16,004 nucleotides of DNA, from assembly GCA_025351545.1 (NCBI GenBank), contig JANXVQ010000202.1, forward strand, positions 1-16,004, written 5' to 3'. Positions within the stretch are counted from its first letter, which is position 1, and every line of letters starts with the position of its first letter. The notes beneath the pieces are model-generated. The model had not been told where the DNA came from, ran no database searches, and worked only from the letters and a program-made list of their open reading frames with translations. Shown here in pieces: positions 1-7,301 of the stretch. Both the position numbers and the translations under genes were made by a program. The DNA comes from Spirosoma sp. (GTDB lineage: Bacteria > Bacteroidota > Bacteroidia > Cytophagales > Spirosomataceae).

Positions 1-9
1 CAATAAATT

Positions 10-27
10 CAATACATTATAGTATTG
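10..27. repeat. Short inverted repeat upstream of the KAS III gene
   Basis: The arms CAATAC (10-15) and GTATTG (22-27) are perfect inverted repeats around a 6-nt A/T spacer. The stretch 1-118 contains no gene that I can support. The repeat lies about 90 bases before the start at 119, so it could be an operator for that gene, the tail of a terminator for a gene to the left, or chance in A/T-rich DNA. Confidence 0.25.
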
Positions 28-118
28 TTCTAATGTTTAATACCACGTTTTCCCGGAAGGATTTAACTTTAGAGATTAATTCGGGTTATACCTGTATTAG
101 ACCTACTTTTTTGGCCTG

Positions 119-1057
119 ATGTACATACATGCAGTAAGCCACTACCTGCCTTCGCAGGTAGTCGGCAATGAACATTTTACCCAGCTTAACGGCCTTTCCA
201 GCGAATGGATTATCGAACGTACTGGAATTGTGGAGCGACGAAAAGCCGCTCCCGGTGAAAACACGAATACCATGACTATTGAAGTCGTCCAACGACTCAT
301 GGATAAAGTTGATCTGACCAGCGTTGATCTAATCGTAGGAGGTACTTATACACCTTACGATACCATTGTTTCACTAGCCCACGAAGCCCAGCATTATATC
401 GGCATTGCTGATATTCCGGTTGTTTCGATCTCAACAGCCTGCTCGTCATTTCTAAACGCCATCGAAGTGGTGGAGGGTTACTTTGCACTCAATAAAGCGA
501 GTCGTGCCCTAGTCATTGTATCGGAGCATAATACACTCTATTACAACGAAACAGATACTATTTCGGGCCATTTGTGGGGCGATGGTGCAGCAGCACTTCT
601 AATCACAAAAGAGCGGCAAAGTGAGGGTGATTTCACCATAAAAGCCTTGCTGACCGGCGGTGCTGCTCATACGGCCAAAGCCACTACAGCCGTGGTGATG
701 AAACCCGCTCATGGGGGTGTTACAATGCCGCATGGCCGCGACGTTTTCATCAATGCCTGCCAGTATATGCCTAAAGCCAGCTTGCAAATACTCGAACGTT
801 GTGGTTTAACCCTGGCCGATGTGGATTTCATTTTGCCTCACCAGGCTAATCTTCGTATTTCGCGCAATGTCATGAAGACGCTAGGATTACCTGAAGAGAA
901 ATTGATTTCTAACATTCAACGATACGGCAATACCGGTTGTGCGGGTTGTGCCATTGCGCTTTCGGAGCAGTGGGATACGTTCCGCAAAGGTCAACGAATC
1001 GTTGTAACGGTCTTTGGAGGAGGTTATTCTTTCGGGGCAATGCTCGTAGAAGTTTAA
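119..1057 (+). CDS. 3-oxoacyl-ACP synthase III (KAS III / FabH family)
   Basis: A 312-residue thiolase-fold condensing enzyme of the ketoacyl-ACP synthase III type, which joins an acyl-CoA starter to malonyl-ACP in the cytoplasm. The Cys-His-Asn triad is complete: Cys108 in STACSSF, His241 in LPHQANLRI and Asn271 in RYGNTGCAG. The N-terminus (IHAVSHYLPSQVVGNEHF) aligns with the usual FabH opening about two residues after the ATG, which supports the start at 119. A GGGYSFGAMLVEV end is typical of the family. It is slightly shorter than the usual 320-335 residues. There are no other fatty-acid genes nearby, so it could be housekeeping FabH or a paralogue that primes a branched-chain or secondary-metabolite pathway; the sequence does not decide between them. 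It is the only + strand gene in the window and is followed by a strong hairpin. Confidence 0.9.
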   Translation: MYIHAVSHYLPSQVVGNEHFTQLNGLSSEWIIERTGIVERRKAAPGENTNTMTIEVVQRLMDKVDLTSVDLIVGGTYTPYDTIVSLAHEAQHYIGIADIPVVSISTACSSFLNAIEVVEGYFALNKASRALVIVSEHNTLYYNETDTISGHLWGDGAAALLITKERQSEGDFTIKALLTGGAAHTAKATTAVVMKPAHGGVTMPHGRDVFINACQYMPKASLQILERCGLTLADVDFILPHQANLRISRNVMKTLGLPEEKLISNIQRYGNTGCAGCAIALSEQWDTFRKGQRIVVTVFGGGYSFGAMLVEV

Positions 1058-1065
1058 ACGCTGTA

Positions 1066-1143
1066 GAGTTATACAGAGAGAGGGTTGTTTAGGTAGAACA
1101 GGACTCACCTGACTACCTGAACAACCCTCTTTCTGTATAACTC
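1066..1143 (+). terminator. Long terminator-like hairpin after the KAS III gene
   Basis: Two 31-nt arms (1066-1096 and 1113-1143) pair almost fully around a 16-nt loop, which itself can close a further 4 bp (CAGG 1099-1102 with CCTG 1108-1111). The two non-identical positions are G-U wobbles in the + strand RNA but C-A mismatches in the - strand RNA, so the fold is fully paired only in the transcript of the upstream + gene. No U-tract follows. It fills nearly all of the gap between two convergent genes and may block transcription from both sides. Confidence 0.8.
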
Positions 1144-1151
1144 AAGTTGTT

Positions 1152-3128
1152 CTATTGAGCTTCTGCCCGCCAGATGTTGTTTTTACTATTGACGTCGGGC
1201 AACTTTTGGTCGGGGTCAACAACGACTGTCTTTATAGGTGACGTCGAATTATATTTGAACGTCCAGGTAGCACCACGTTGCCAAACTTCAATCGGCAGAT
1301 TTATACGGCCTTTCTTGCCGTTCGTTTCGGTTACTTCTACCGTAACAGGCATGGCTAGCTTTTCAAGATTTTCGATAGAAATCAGCGATCCTTTGTCGGC
1401 GGTCCCATCTACGTATTTTACATCTTTTACGCTCTGGTCCAACTTCCAGGTTTCGTAGAAATAGCCACGCCAGAACCAGCCTAAGTCCTCACCGGCGCCG
1501 TCTTCTATACTACGAAAGAAATCATAAGGCGTTGGGTGTTTGAAAGCCCAACGGCTGACATAATTTCTGAAGGCAAAATCGAAACGGTCAGGCCCAAGAA
1601 TAACTTCACGAAGGAGCTTCAGGCCCATACCTGGTTTGTAATACGCCAAAATGCCCAAAGCTCTTGGTTGCTGCACATCAGGAATGGTCATGATTGGCTC
1701 AGCAGGGTAAAACAGAGCCGGAGCAAGGTCGTGCATCGTGCCGCGCTCCCGATTAAATTCACCTTTGTTGAAATTGGCCGTAGAGAGCGTATTGATAAAG
1801 GTATTAAACCCTTCGTCCATCCAGGGGAATTTCCGCTCGTTACTGCCCACAATCATCGGGAACCAGTTATGGCCAAACTCATGGTCGGTTACGCCCCATA
1901 GCGCGTCTTTCTTGTCTTTATGATCGCAGAAAATAATACCGGGATACTCCATTCCAGCCACCACACCAGCCACATTGGTCGCCACCGGATAACTGAATTC
2001 GTAGAGGTATTTTGAGTAAAACTCAACGCAACCTTTTACGTACTCTGTCGAACGATTCCACGAGTCGTTGGTAGCGCTTTCGGCTGGATACACTGATTGC
2101 GCAAGAGATGTTTTTCCACTCGGCAGGTTTATTTTGGCAGCATCCCACACAAACGCCCGCGACGAAGCCCAGGCTACGTCACGTGTGTTCTGACAGCGGA
2201 ATTTCCAGGTTATCGTACCTGATTTTTTCGGGCGGCTATTCGCATCAGTAACTTCATCTTTCCCGCGAATAATAACGGTCTGGTCACTTTTTCTGGCCTG
2301 ATCCAGACGCTTGATCTGTTCGGCAGTCAGCACTTCGGTTGGGTTCAGCAACTCGCCCGATCCCACAACAATATGGTCCCAGGGAGCGGTAATGCTGTAT
2401 TCATAATCACCATAATCGAGGTAAAACTCGCCCGCTCCTAAATAGGGCAATACGTTCCAGCCTTCAATATCATCGTATACACACATCCGCGGATACCACT
2501 GGGCGATTTCGTAGATGGTGCCGTCTTTTCGTTTTAACTGCCCCATCCGGTCGGAGCCGTATTCCGGAATTTTGAACGAGTAGGTAACTTTTATTTTCAC
2601 CACATCACCGTTAGACTTTACAGATTCTGAAAGGCGCACCTGCATACGTGTGTCTGTAATGACATATGGCGTTGCAGTAAACTTACCTTTTCCCTGCTCA
2701 ACCGTTACGCTTGAAATAGTCAATCCGCCCACAAAGCCAAGATTACCAAATCGACCACCTGCAACAGGTGTTGTTTTAGATGCCCGTGAAGTATCACTAA
2801 AGGCATTCTGATCTAATTGTAGCCACAGGTAAGACAGCGTTTCGGGCGAATTATTTTTGTAGGTAATCGTCACATCACCAGTGATGGTATTCTGCTGGTC
2901 GTCGAGCGCGACGTTAATTTGATAATCAGACCGATTTTGCCAGTAACGCGGACCCGGAGCACCACTACCGGTGCGGTAATCATTACCGGGCTGCATATTG
3001 AATAGCGGATGGAACAAAGCGAGTGGGTCATATTTTGAACCCGGTGCCGATGTTGACGAGGGTGCAGTTTGGGCGAAAGATGGTAGGCTTAATGCCCATA
3101 ACCCTACCCAGAGAGCGATTTTTTTCAT
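1152..3128 (-). CDS. M1 family zinc metallopeptidase, secreted
   Basis: A 658-residue gluzincin aminopeptidase of family M1. The start ATG at 3126-3128 gives a clear signal peptide ([19 protein letters not shown], then Q), which suggests periplasmic or outer-surface location; an upstream in-frame TTG at 3161 would only add residues before the signal. The zinc site HEFGH is at about residues 416-420, with the third ligand Glu in WMDEGFN about 18 residues later. GMEY (about 392-395) stands for the GxMEN substrate-binding motif, and AYYKPG further on carries the likely catalytic Tyr. The N-terminal half is the beta-rich domain usual for M1 enzymes. No T9SS C-terminal domain is visible. It is followed by the convergent KAS III gene; the upstream neighbour, an oxidase subunit 66 bp away, has no obvious link. 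Confidence 0.92.
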   Translation of the reverse strand: MKKIALWVGLWALSLPSFAQTAPSSTSAPGSKYDPLALFHPLFNMQPGNDYRTGSGAPGPRYWQNRSDYQINVALDDQQNTITGDVTITYKNNSPETLSYLWLQLDQNAFSDTSRASKTTPVAGGRFGNLGFVGGLTISSVTVEQGKGKFTATPYVITDTRMQVRLSESVKSNGDVVKIKVTYSFKIPEYGSDRMGQLKRKDGTIYEIAQWYPRMCVYDDIEGWNVLPYLGAGEFYLDYGDYEYSITAPWDHIVVGSGELLNPTEVLTAEQIKRLDQARKSDQTVIIRGKDEVTDANSRPKKSGTITWKFRCQNTRDVAWASSRAFVWDAAKINLPSGKTSLAQSVYPAESATNDSWNRSTEYVKGCVEFYSKYLYEFSYPVATNVAGVVAGMEYPGIIFCDHKDKKDALWGVTDHEFGHNWFPMIVGSNERKFPWMDEGFNTFINTLSTANFNKGEFNRERGTMHDLAPALFYPAEPIMTIPDVQQPRALGILAYYKPGMGLKLLREVILGPDRFDFAFRNYVSRWAFKHPTPYDFFRSIEDGAGEDLGWFWRGYFYETWKLDQSVKDVKYVDGTADKGSLISIENLEKLAMPVTVEVTETNGKKGRINLPIEVWQRGATWTFKYNSTSPIKTVVVDPDQKLPDVNSKNNIWRAEAQ

Positions 3129-3194
3129 GAAGTATATAAATACGAACTTTACAGTAAACAAATAACGGTATAAAGCGCCAAAATCAGGTAACCG

Positions 3195-3803
3195 TCACAG
3201 AGAGAGATGCAAATCGAGGCCGTGATGAAGTAAGAGAAAGGCAAATAGGGCAAGCCAGAGTATATCAACGAAGTGCCAATACAGGGTAATTAGCCTGATT
3301 TTTTGCCAGTTGGGCGGATTAACGCTATAGACAAATGAGTCGATATAAAGCCGACGACGCATAGCTTCGGCCAGGATGATGGCTAAAAAAATAAGCCCAA
3401 GCAAAATGTGAAGCAGGTGAACCCCTGAGATAATATAGACAAAACTACCGGCGGGATTTCCTTCTAACTTTATACCCGACTGGACCATCTGCCGCCATCC
3501 CCAGGTTTGCAATAGAATAAACAATATACCAAGTCCGAATGTGGTCGCAATATTGACCCGGTAATTTCCGAAGCGTTCATGCCGAAATGCCTGAATAGCA
3601 TTCCTAAGTGTGAAACTGCTTAACAAAATTACGCCTGTACTGATTAAGAAAACATTTGGCAGTTTTATATCGGTCCAGCCCTGTCCAGTTCTGCGAACCA
3701 CATAGGCCATTAGTAGCATCGTGAACACCATCACACTACTTGCAATGCCCAGCCAGACCATAAAGCGGAACGGCTCTCGCCGTTTCGTCATAAAATTGCT
3801 CAT
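3195..3803 (-). CDS. Cytochrome c oxidase subunit III family protein
   Basis: A 202-residue integral membrane protein of the heme-copper oxidase subunit III family, which normally supports the subunit I/II core of a terminal oxidase in the inner membrane. Five hydrophobic segments are visible at about residues 13-35, 48-66, 83-101, 121-145 and 171-192. Family hallmarks are GVHLLHILLGL in the fourth segment and YWHFVDILWLALF in the fifth. The five-helix length fits the short bacterial form. The start is the ATG at 3801-3803; a second ATG four codons later is possible. No subunit I, II, IV or heme-synthesis gene lies in the window, so it is isolated from the usual oxidase operon. It lies 80 bp downstream of ispE with a hairpin between them. 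Confidence 0.88.
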   Translation of the reverse strand: MSNFMTKRREPFRFMVWLGIASSVMVFTMLLMAYVVRRTGQGWTDIKLPNVFLISTGVILLSSFTLRNAIQAFRHERFGNYRVNIATTFGLGILFILLQTWGWRQMVQSGIKLEGNPAGSFVYIISGVHLLHILLGLIFLAIILAEAMRRRLYIDSFVYSVNPPNWQKIRLITLYWHFVDILWLALFAFLLLHHGLDLHLSL

Positions 3804-3816
3804 AGAATGAATTTGT

Positions 3817-3851
3817 GGTTTGTGCAGTACCCAACAGTGGGTCTACAAACC
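3817..3851 (-). terminator. Two-part hairpin between ispE and the oxidase subunit gene
   Basis: GGTTTGT (3817-3823) pairs with ACAAACC (3845-3851), and inside it ACCCA (3829-3833) pairs with TGGGT (3838-3842) around a short loop. It lies 33 bases past the ispE stop on the - strand and just before the oxidase gene, so it may be an ispE terminator or a leader structure. There is no U-tract. Confidence 0.4.
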
Positions 3852-3883
3852 GCTCGGCGGTCTGGCGAAAACGACAAACTGTT

Positions 3884-4696
3884 TTACAGTTTTCCTTTCC
3901 AAACGCAGTAAGTAGAAAATTGGTTTGGCACGTCAGCAGGCGCGTTGAAAATGCCATATACCGTTGACCCAGAGCCACTCATACTGGCATAAATAGCTCC
4001 AGTTTCATAGAGTTGATTCTTGATCCGGGCCAGATCAGGATACTTGAGAAATAGACTATCTTCAAAATCATTGTGTATAGAATTCTGCCAGGTATTAATG
4101 GGCGATAACAGTTGATCGTATAAGGCTATTTCAGGCTGACGAGGTTGTATGCCAGCGTAGGCTTCGGCGGTTGAAATGGCCAGATTAGGGTAAACCAGCA
4201 TAATATGGTAGCCACTCAGATCAACGGTAATTTCCGAGAATACGTCGCCTTTTTCAGTACAGTATAACGGTCGGTTTTGAATAAAAAACGCGCAGTCGCT
4301 GCCTAGCAAACGGGCGTAGCCCTCCAGTTGCGTACCGCTTAAGTTTAAGGAGAACTGTTCGTTCAGCAGCTTCAGAGCAAAGGCGGCATCGGCGGAGCCA
4401 CCGCCCAAACCCGCGCCAATGGGAACGATTTTGTGGAGATGAATCTGAACGGGAGGAAGGTCAAAATCTTGCCTTAGCAGCTCATATGCCCGAATACAAA
4501 GATTTTGGGTTGGGTCGCCGGGAATGGGCAGTCCGCTACTCGTAAAGGTAAGCTTGGTTTCAGGTGTATGTATTACCTCCAAAACGTCGCCCCACTCTAC
4601 TGGATAAAAGCAAGATTGCAGATTATGAAAACCATCCGGCCGCTTTGCAGTAATGCAGAGGCCAATGTTAATTTTACAGGTAGGAAACGCGATCAC
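3884..4696 (-). CDS. ispE: 4-diphosphocytidyl-2-C-methyl-D-erythritol kinase
   Basis: A 270-residue GHMP kinase that phosphorylates CDP-methylerythritol in the MEP pathway for isoprenoid precursors (cytoplasmic). Visible signatures are FPTCKINIGL at the N-terminus with Lys8, the substrate segment RPDGFHNLQSCFYP, the ATP-binding glycine-rich loop PIGAGLGGGSADAA (about 92-105), GSDCAFF with Asp134 as the likely catalytic acid, and MSGSGSTVYGIF near the C-terminus. The start is a GTG at 4694-4696: an in-frame TGA lies two codons upstream, and the family motif begins two residues after the GTG, so no longer form is possible. Oddly, this GTG lies within one arm of a perfect 32-bp inverted repeat (4680-4711), so the start may be masked in read-through transcripts. 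Length is slightly below the common 280-290. Confidence 0.95.
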   Translation of the reverse strand: MIAFPTCKINIGLCITAKRPDGFHNLQSCFYPVEWGDVLEVIHTPETKLTFTSSGLPIPGDPTQNLCIRAYELLRQDFDLPPVQIHLHKIVPIGAGLGGGSADAAFALKLLNEQFSLNLSGTQLEGYARLLGSDCAFFIQNRPLYCTEKGDVFSEITVDLSGYHIMLVYPNLAISTAEAYAGIQPRQPEIALYDQLLSPINTWQNSIHNDFEDSLFLKYPDLARIKNQLYETGAIYASMSGSGSTVYGIFNAPADVPNQFSTYCVWKGKL

Positions 4697-4779
4697 AACT
4701 CAACAGGATGAATGATGATTCATGAACGCTTCAGTAAAGAATATCAATCATCCTGTTGAGTTGTGATCGCGTTTCCTAC
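4680..4779 (-). terminator. Perfect 32-bp inverted repeat spanning the ompA-like stop and the ispE start
   Basis: The arm 4748-4779 is the exact reverse complement of 4680-4711, with a 36-nt loop. On the - strand the first arm contains the TAG stop (4776-4778) of the PorE-like gene, and the second arm contains the GTG start (4694-4696) of ispE and its first five codons. As a transcript structure it should act as a strong terminator for the upstream gene, or as a structure that hides the ispE start if RNA polymerase reads through. No U-tract follows. Confidence 0.8.
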
Positions 4780-7217
4780 TTTATTTCTACCACCTTAAAT
4801 TCTGTTCGGCGATTTCGTTGATGTTCAGCATCGGTGCAGATGACCCCATCGGTGCAGTTGTTCACTAATTGCGACTCACCCATGCCCAGCGTGGCCATGC
4901 GCTTACGGCTGATACCTTTGGATACTAAGTAGCTAGCCACGGCTTTAGCTCGTTGTAACGACAGAGCTTTGTTGTGTTCTGCCTCTCCGCGACTGTCTGT
5001 ATGCGATCGAATTTCAATAATCAGCGACGGATATTTTTGCATCGTAGCCACAACTTTATCCAGTTCGCGAGCGGCATCGGGGCGGAGACTGAATCGATCA
5101 AGGTCGTAATAAATGTTATCAATCGTAACCACATCTCCCACGCTAAGCATTCGCAGATCGGCCGATACTTCTTTAGGTTTTGTCTTTTTGGGTAGCTTTT
5201 TAATTCGATTTGTATTTGTACCAAACTCGGGCTTAGAGGCAATCAGCGTGTAATCGCACCCTTCAACCAGATCGAATGTATAGCGTCCATCCGGACCGGT
5301 TACATACTCACGCTGCGAACGATTGCATTCATTGCGAAGTCGAACCGTTACACCCTCAATTGGCCGGCGATCGCGCTGCCCCATAACTACACCCCGAATT
5401 CTTGACTTTGTTAGTGGACTAGTAGTAGTAACTACGTAGCTTATCGATGTAATAGTATCCATAACGACGGTGGGCTTTATCAATCCGATTTCGAGTCGAC
5501 TCGGCTGATCGTCGGTTAATAACTGCGTTGTAAAGCCTACCGTACTGTTAATATAGCCATCCCGGCTGGCCTGAAATATAAAGGCATTAGCCCCTTCTAA
5601 ACAAATTCGCAGGAATCCATTGGCGTCACTAACTAAAGTCAGGTCAGGTCTTCCCTCTCCCCGCGCCTTGATCAGCACACTCACACTGTCTAAAGGTTGT
5701 TCGGTGTTGGTGTCATATAGGCGTATGGTCAGGTCACGACAGCCGAAAAGCGAACTCTCCCGAACAAATCGGTAAATATCATCATTGCCATCTCGCCGAT
5801 TACTGCTGAAGTAGCCGCCAAGTCGGTTACCATCGGTAATAAGGCCAAAATCGTCTTGCACCGAGTTGATTGGCGCGTCAAGGTGTTCGACGGTTTTCAC
5901 CGTTACCCCATTGGATAGATTTGCAAAAAATATATCTAACGCGCCAAGACCTTTGCGACCATCTGACGAAAAATACAGGTTTCCATCCTCATCCACAAAC
6001 GGAAATAAATCATTACCTTTTGTATTGATCGTGCTACCCATATTGACAGGCCGTCCCCATTGCCCGTTTTGATAGCGACTCACATATAAATCTGTACCAC
6101 CCAGCCCACCCGGCATATCGGAAGCGAAATAAAGGAATTGCTCATCATGGCTAAGCGTTGGATGGCCAACCGAATATTCATCACTATTGAAAGGTAGTTC
6201 TTCAATGTTCATCCAGGAACCATTCTGCTGGGTGGCGGTGTACAATTTAAGTTTATTGACACCTGCAGCACTCTTGTTCGCGCGACCGTTGTTATAGTTA
6301 TTGCGGGTAAAAATTATGCGCGAACCATCCCGCGAAAACGTAGCCGGACCTTCGTGATATTTCGTATTGAGTGTCTGGCTAAAACGTTGCGCCAGATCGA
6401 TATGACGATCATTGTAACCTAAGCCTTCCGAAATATTAATACCCTCATAATAGTTGGGGACGGTACGCGAGTCGTTGGCTGTTGAACGGGAATAATTATC
6501 CTCACCAATATTACGCTGAACTTTAATCTTGTTATCAGGCGCTTTGCTAGTGGTGCCGTCTGCATTGATAATGCTGCCTACCTTCAAATTATTTCGGTTT
6601 GGCACATAAAACAGGTCCAGATAACCTGATCCGCCCCCGTTACCTGTTGTTTCGATAGCCGATCCACCTTTTTTGCCCGCTACATACACCAGACCGTCCC
6701 GATAAAATGCCGGACTAAATTCTTCACCACGCGAGTTTAAGGCTAAATACTCTAACCGATAGCGTACAGGGTCTTTTCTGAGGCCACCCGGTTGACCAGT
6801 CGGCATTTGCTGCACGGGTTGTTTATCTTTTAATTGGAGGTAGCGTTCATACTGTTTCTGACCCTCCTGAAGTTTGCCATTACTAGCCAGCGTCTTCGCA
6901 AATTGCAGGATTTGCTGCAGATTTTCGTCGGTATTATTAGCTATAGCGTCGCGGTAGTACCGCTCCGCTTTCTGATTATCGCCAACCTGTTGATAAGCAA
7001 ATGCCAAGCGGCCTTGCGCTGTCGATTTCTGAGCACTGGAGAGTTGGTCAACATGCGCAGTCAGGAGTTCCGAATAGGCTTCTATTGCACGGCCATAGGC
7101 TTTATAGTTGAGCAAACGGTCGGCTTGCTTCAACAGTGAGTCGGTCTGAGCCCAAGCCATTGAACAGCTTAACCACATCAATCCTCCTAAAAACCATATT
7201 ACCCAATTCTTACCCAT
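4776..7217 (-). CDS. PorE-like OmpA family protein (TPR, five-blade propeller, CRD, OmpA)
   Basis: An 813-residue envelope protein. Order of domains: signal peptide (cleavage near AWA/Q, residue 23), TPR-like helices (about 25-130), five PD40/WD40-like propeller repeats (near 166, 290, 350, 402 and 455, with cores such as ATFSRDGSRIIFTR and LYFASDMPGG), a carboxypeptidase-regulatory-like stretch (about 495-575), a clearer one (about 606-665), and a C-terminal OmpA peptidoglycan-binding domain (about 695-813). In the last, Asp741 in SHTDSRG and Arg756 in SLQRAKAV match the usual peptidoglycan-contact pair. This order is that of PorE, a T9SS component of Porphyromonas gingivalis. A cysteine at residue 18 (WLSC) is a poor lipobox, so lipidation is uncertain. 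It lies 84 bp downstream of a T9SS cargo gene. Whether it is the core PorE or a paralogue is not resolved. A weak ATTCG/CGAAT hairpin (7262-7276) lies upstream. Confidence 0.88.
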   Translation of the reverse strand: MGKNWVIWFLGGLMWLSCSMAWAQTDSLLKQADRLLNYKAYGRAIEAYSELLTAHVDQLSSAQKSTAQGRLAFAYQQVGDNQKAERYYRDAIANNTDENLQQILQFAKTLASNGKLQEGQKQYERYLQLKDKQPVQQMPTGQPGGLRKDPVRYRLEYLALNSRGEEFSPAFYRDGLVYVAGKKGGSAIETTGNGGGSGYLDLFYVPNRNNLKVGSIINADGTTSKAPDNKIKVQRNIGEDNYSRSTANDSRTVPNYYEGINISEGLGYNDRHIDLAQRFSQTLNTKYHEGPATFSRDGSRIIFTRNNYNNGRANKSAAGVNKLKLYTATQQNGSWMNIEELPFNSDEYSVGHPTLSHDEQFLYFASDMPGGLGGTDLYVSRYQNGQWGRPVNMGSTINTKGNDLFPFVDEDGNLYFSSDGRKGLGALDIFFANLSNGVTVKTVEHLDAPINSVQDDFGLITDGNRLGGYFSSNRRDGNDDIYRFVRESSLFGCRDLTIRLYDTNTEQPLDSVSVLIKARGEGRPDLTLVSDANGFLRICLEGANAFIFQASRDGYINSTVGFTTQLLTDDQPSRLEIGLIKPTVVMDTITSISYVVTTTSPLTKSRIRGVVMGQRDRRPIEGVTVRLRNECNRSQREYVTGPDGRYTFDLVEGCDYTLIASKPEFGTNTNRIKKLPKKTKPKEVSADLRMLSVGDVVTIDNIYYDLDRFSLRPDAARELDKVVATMQKYPSLIIEIRSHTDSRGEAEHNKALSLQRAKAVASYLVSKGISRKRMATLGMGESQLVNNCTDGVICTDAEHQRNRRTEFKVVEIK

Positions 7218-7301
7218 CAGTTACTTAAATTCCATGTCTCACAGCCGCTAACCCTATACTCATTCGGCAAACGAATTTACCCTAAAATTATAGCGAAAAA
7301 C

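Noticed and set aside
3129..3161. Longer M1 peptidase starting at a TTG at 3161
   Set aside because: It would put 11 residues before a textbook signal peptide that begins at the ATG 3128.
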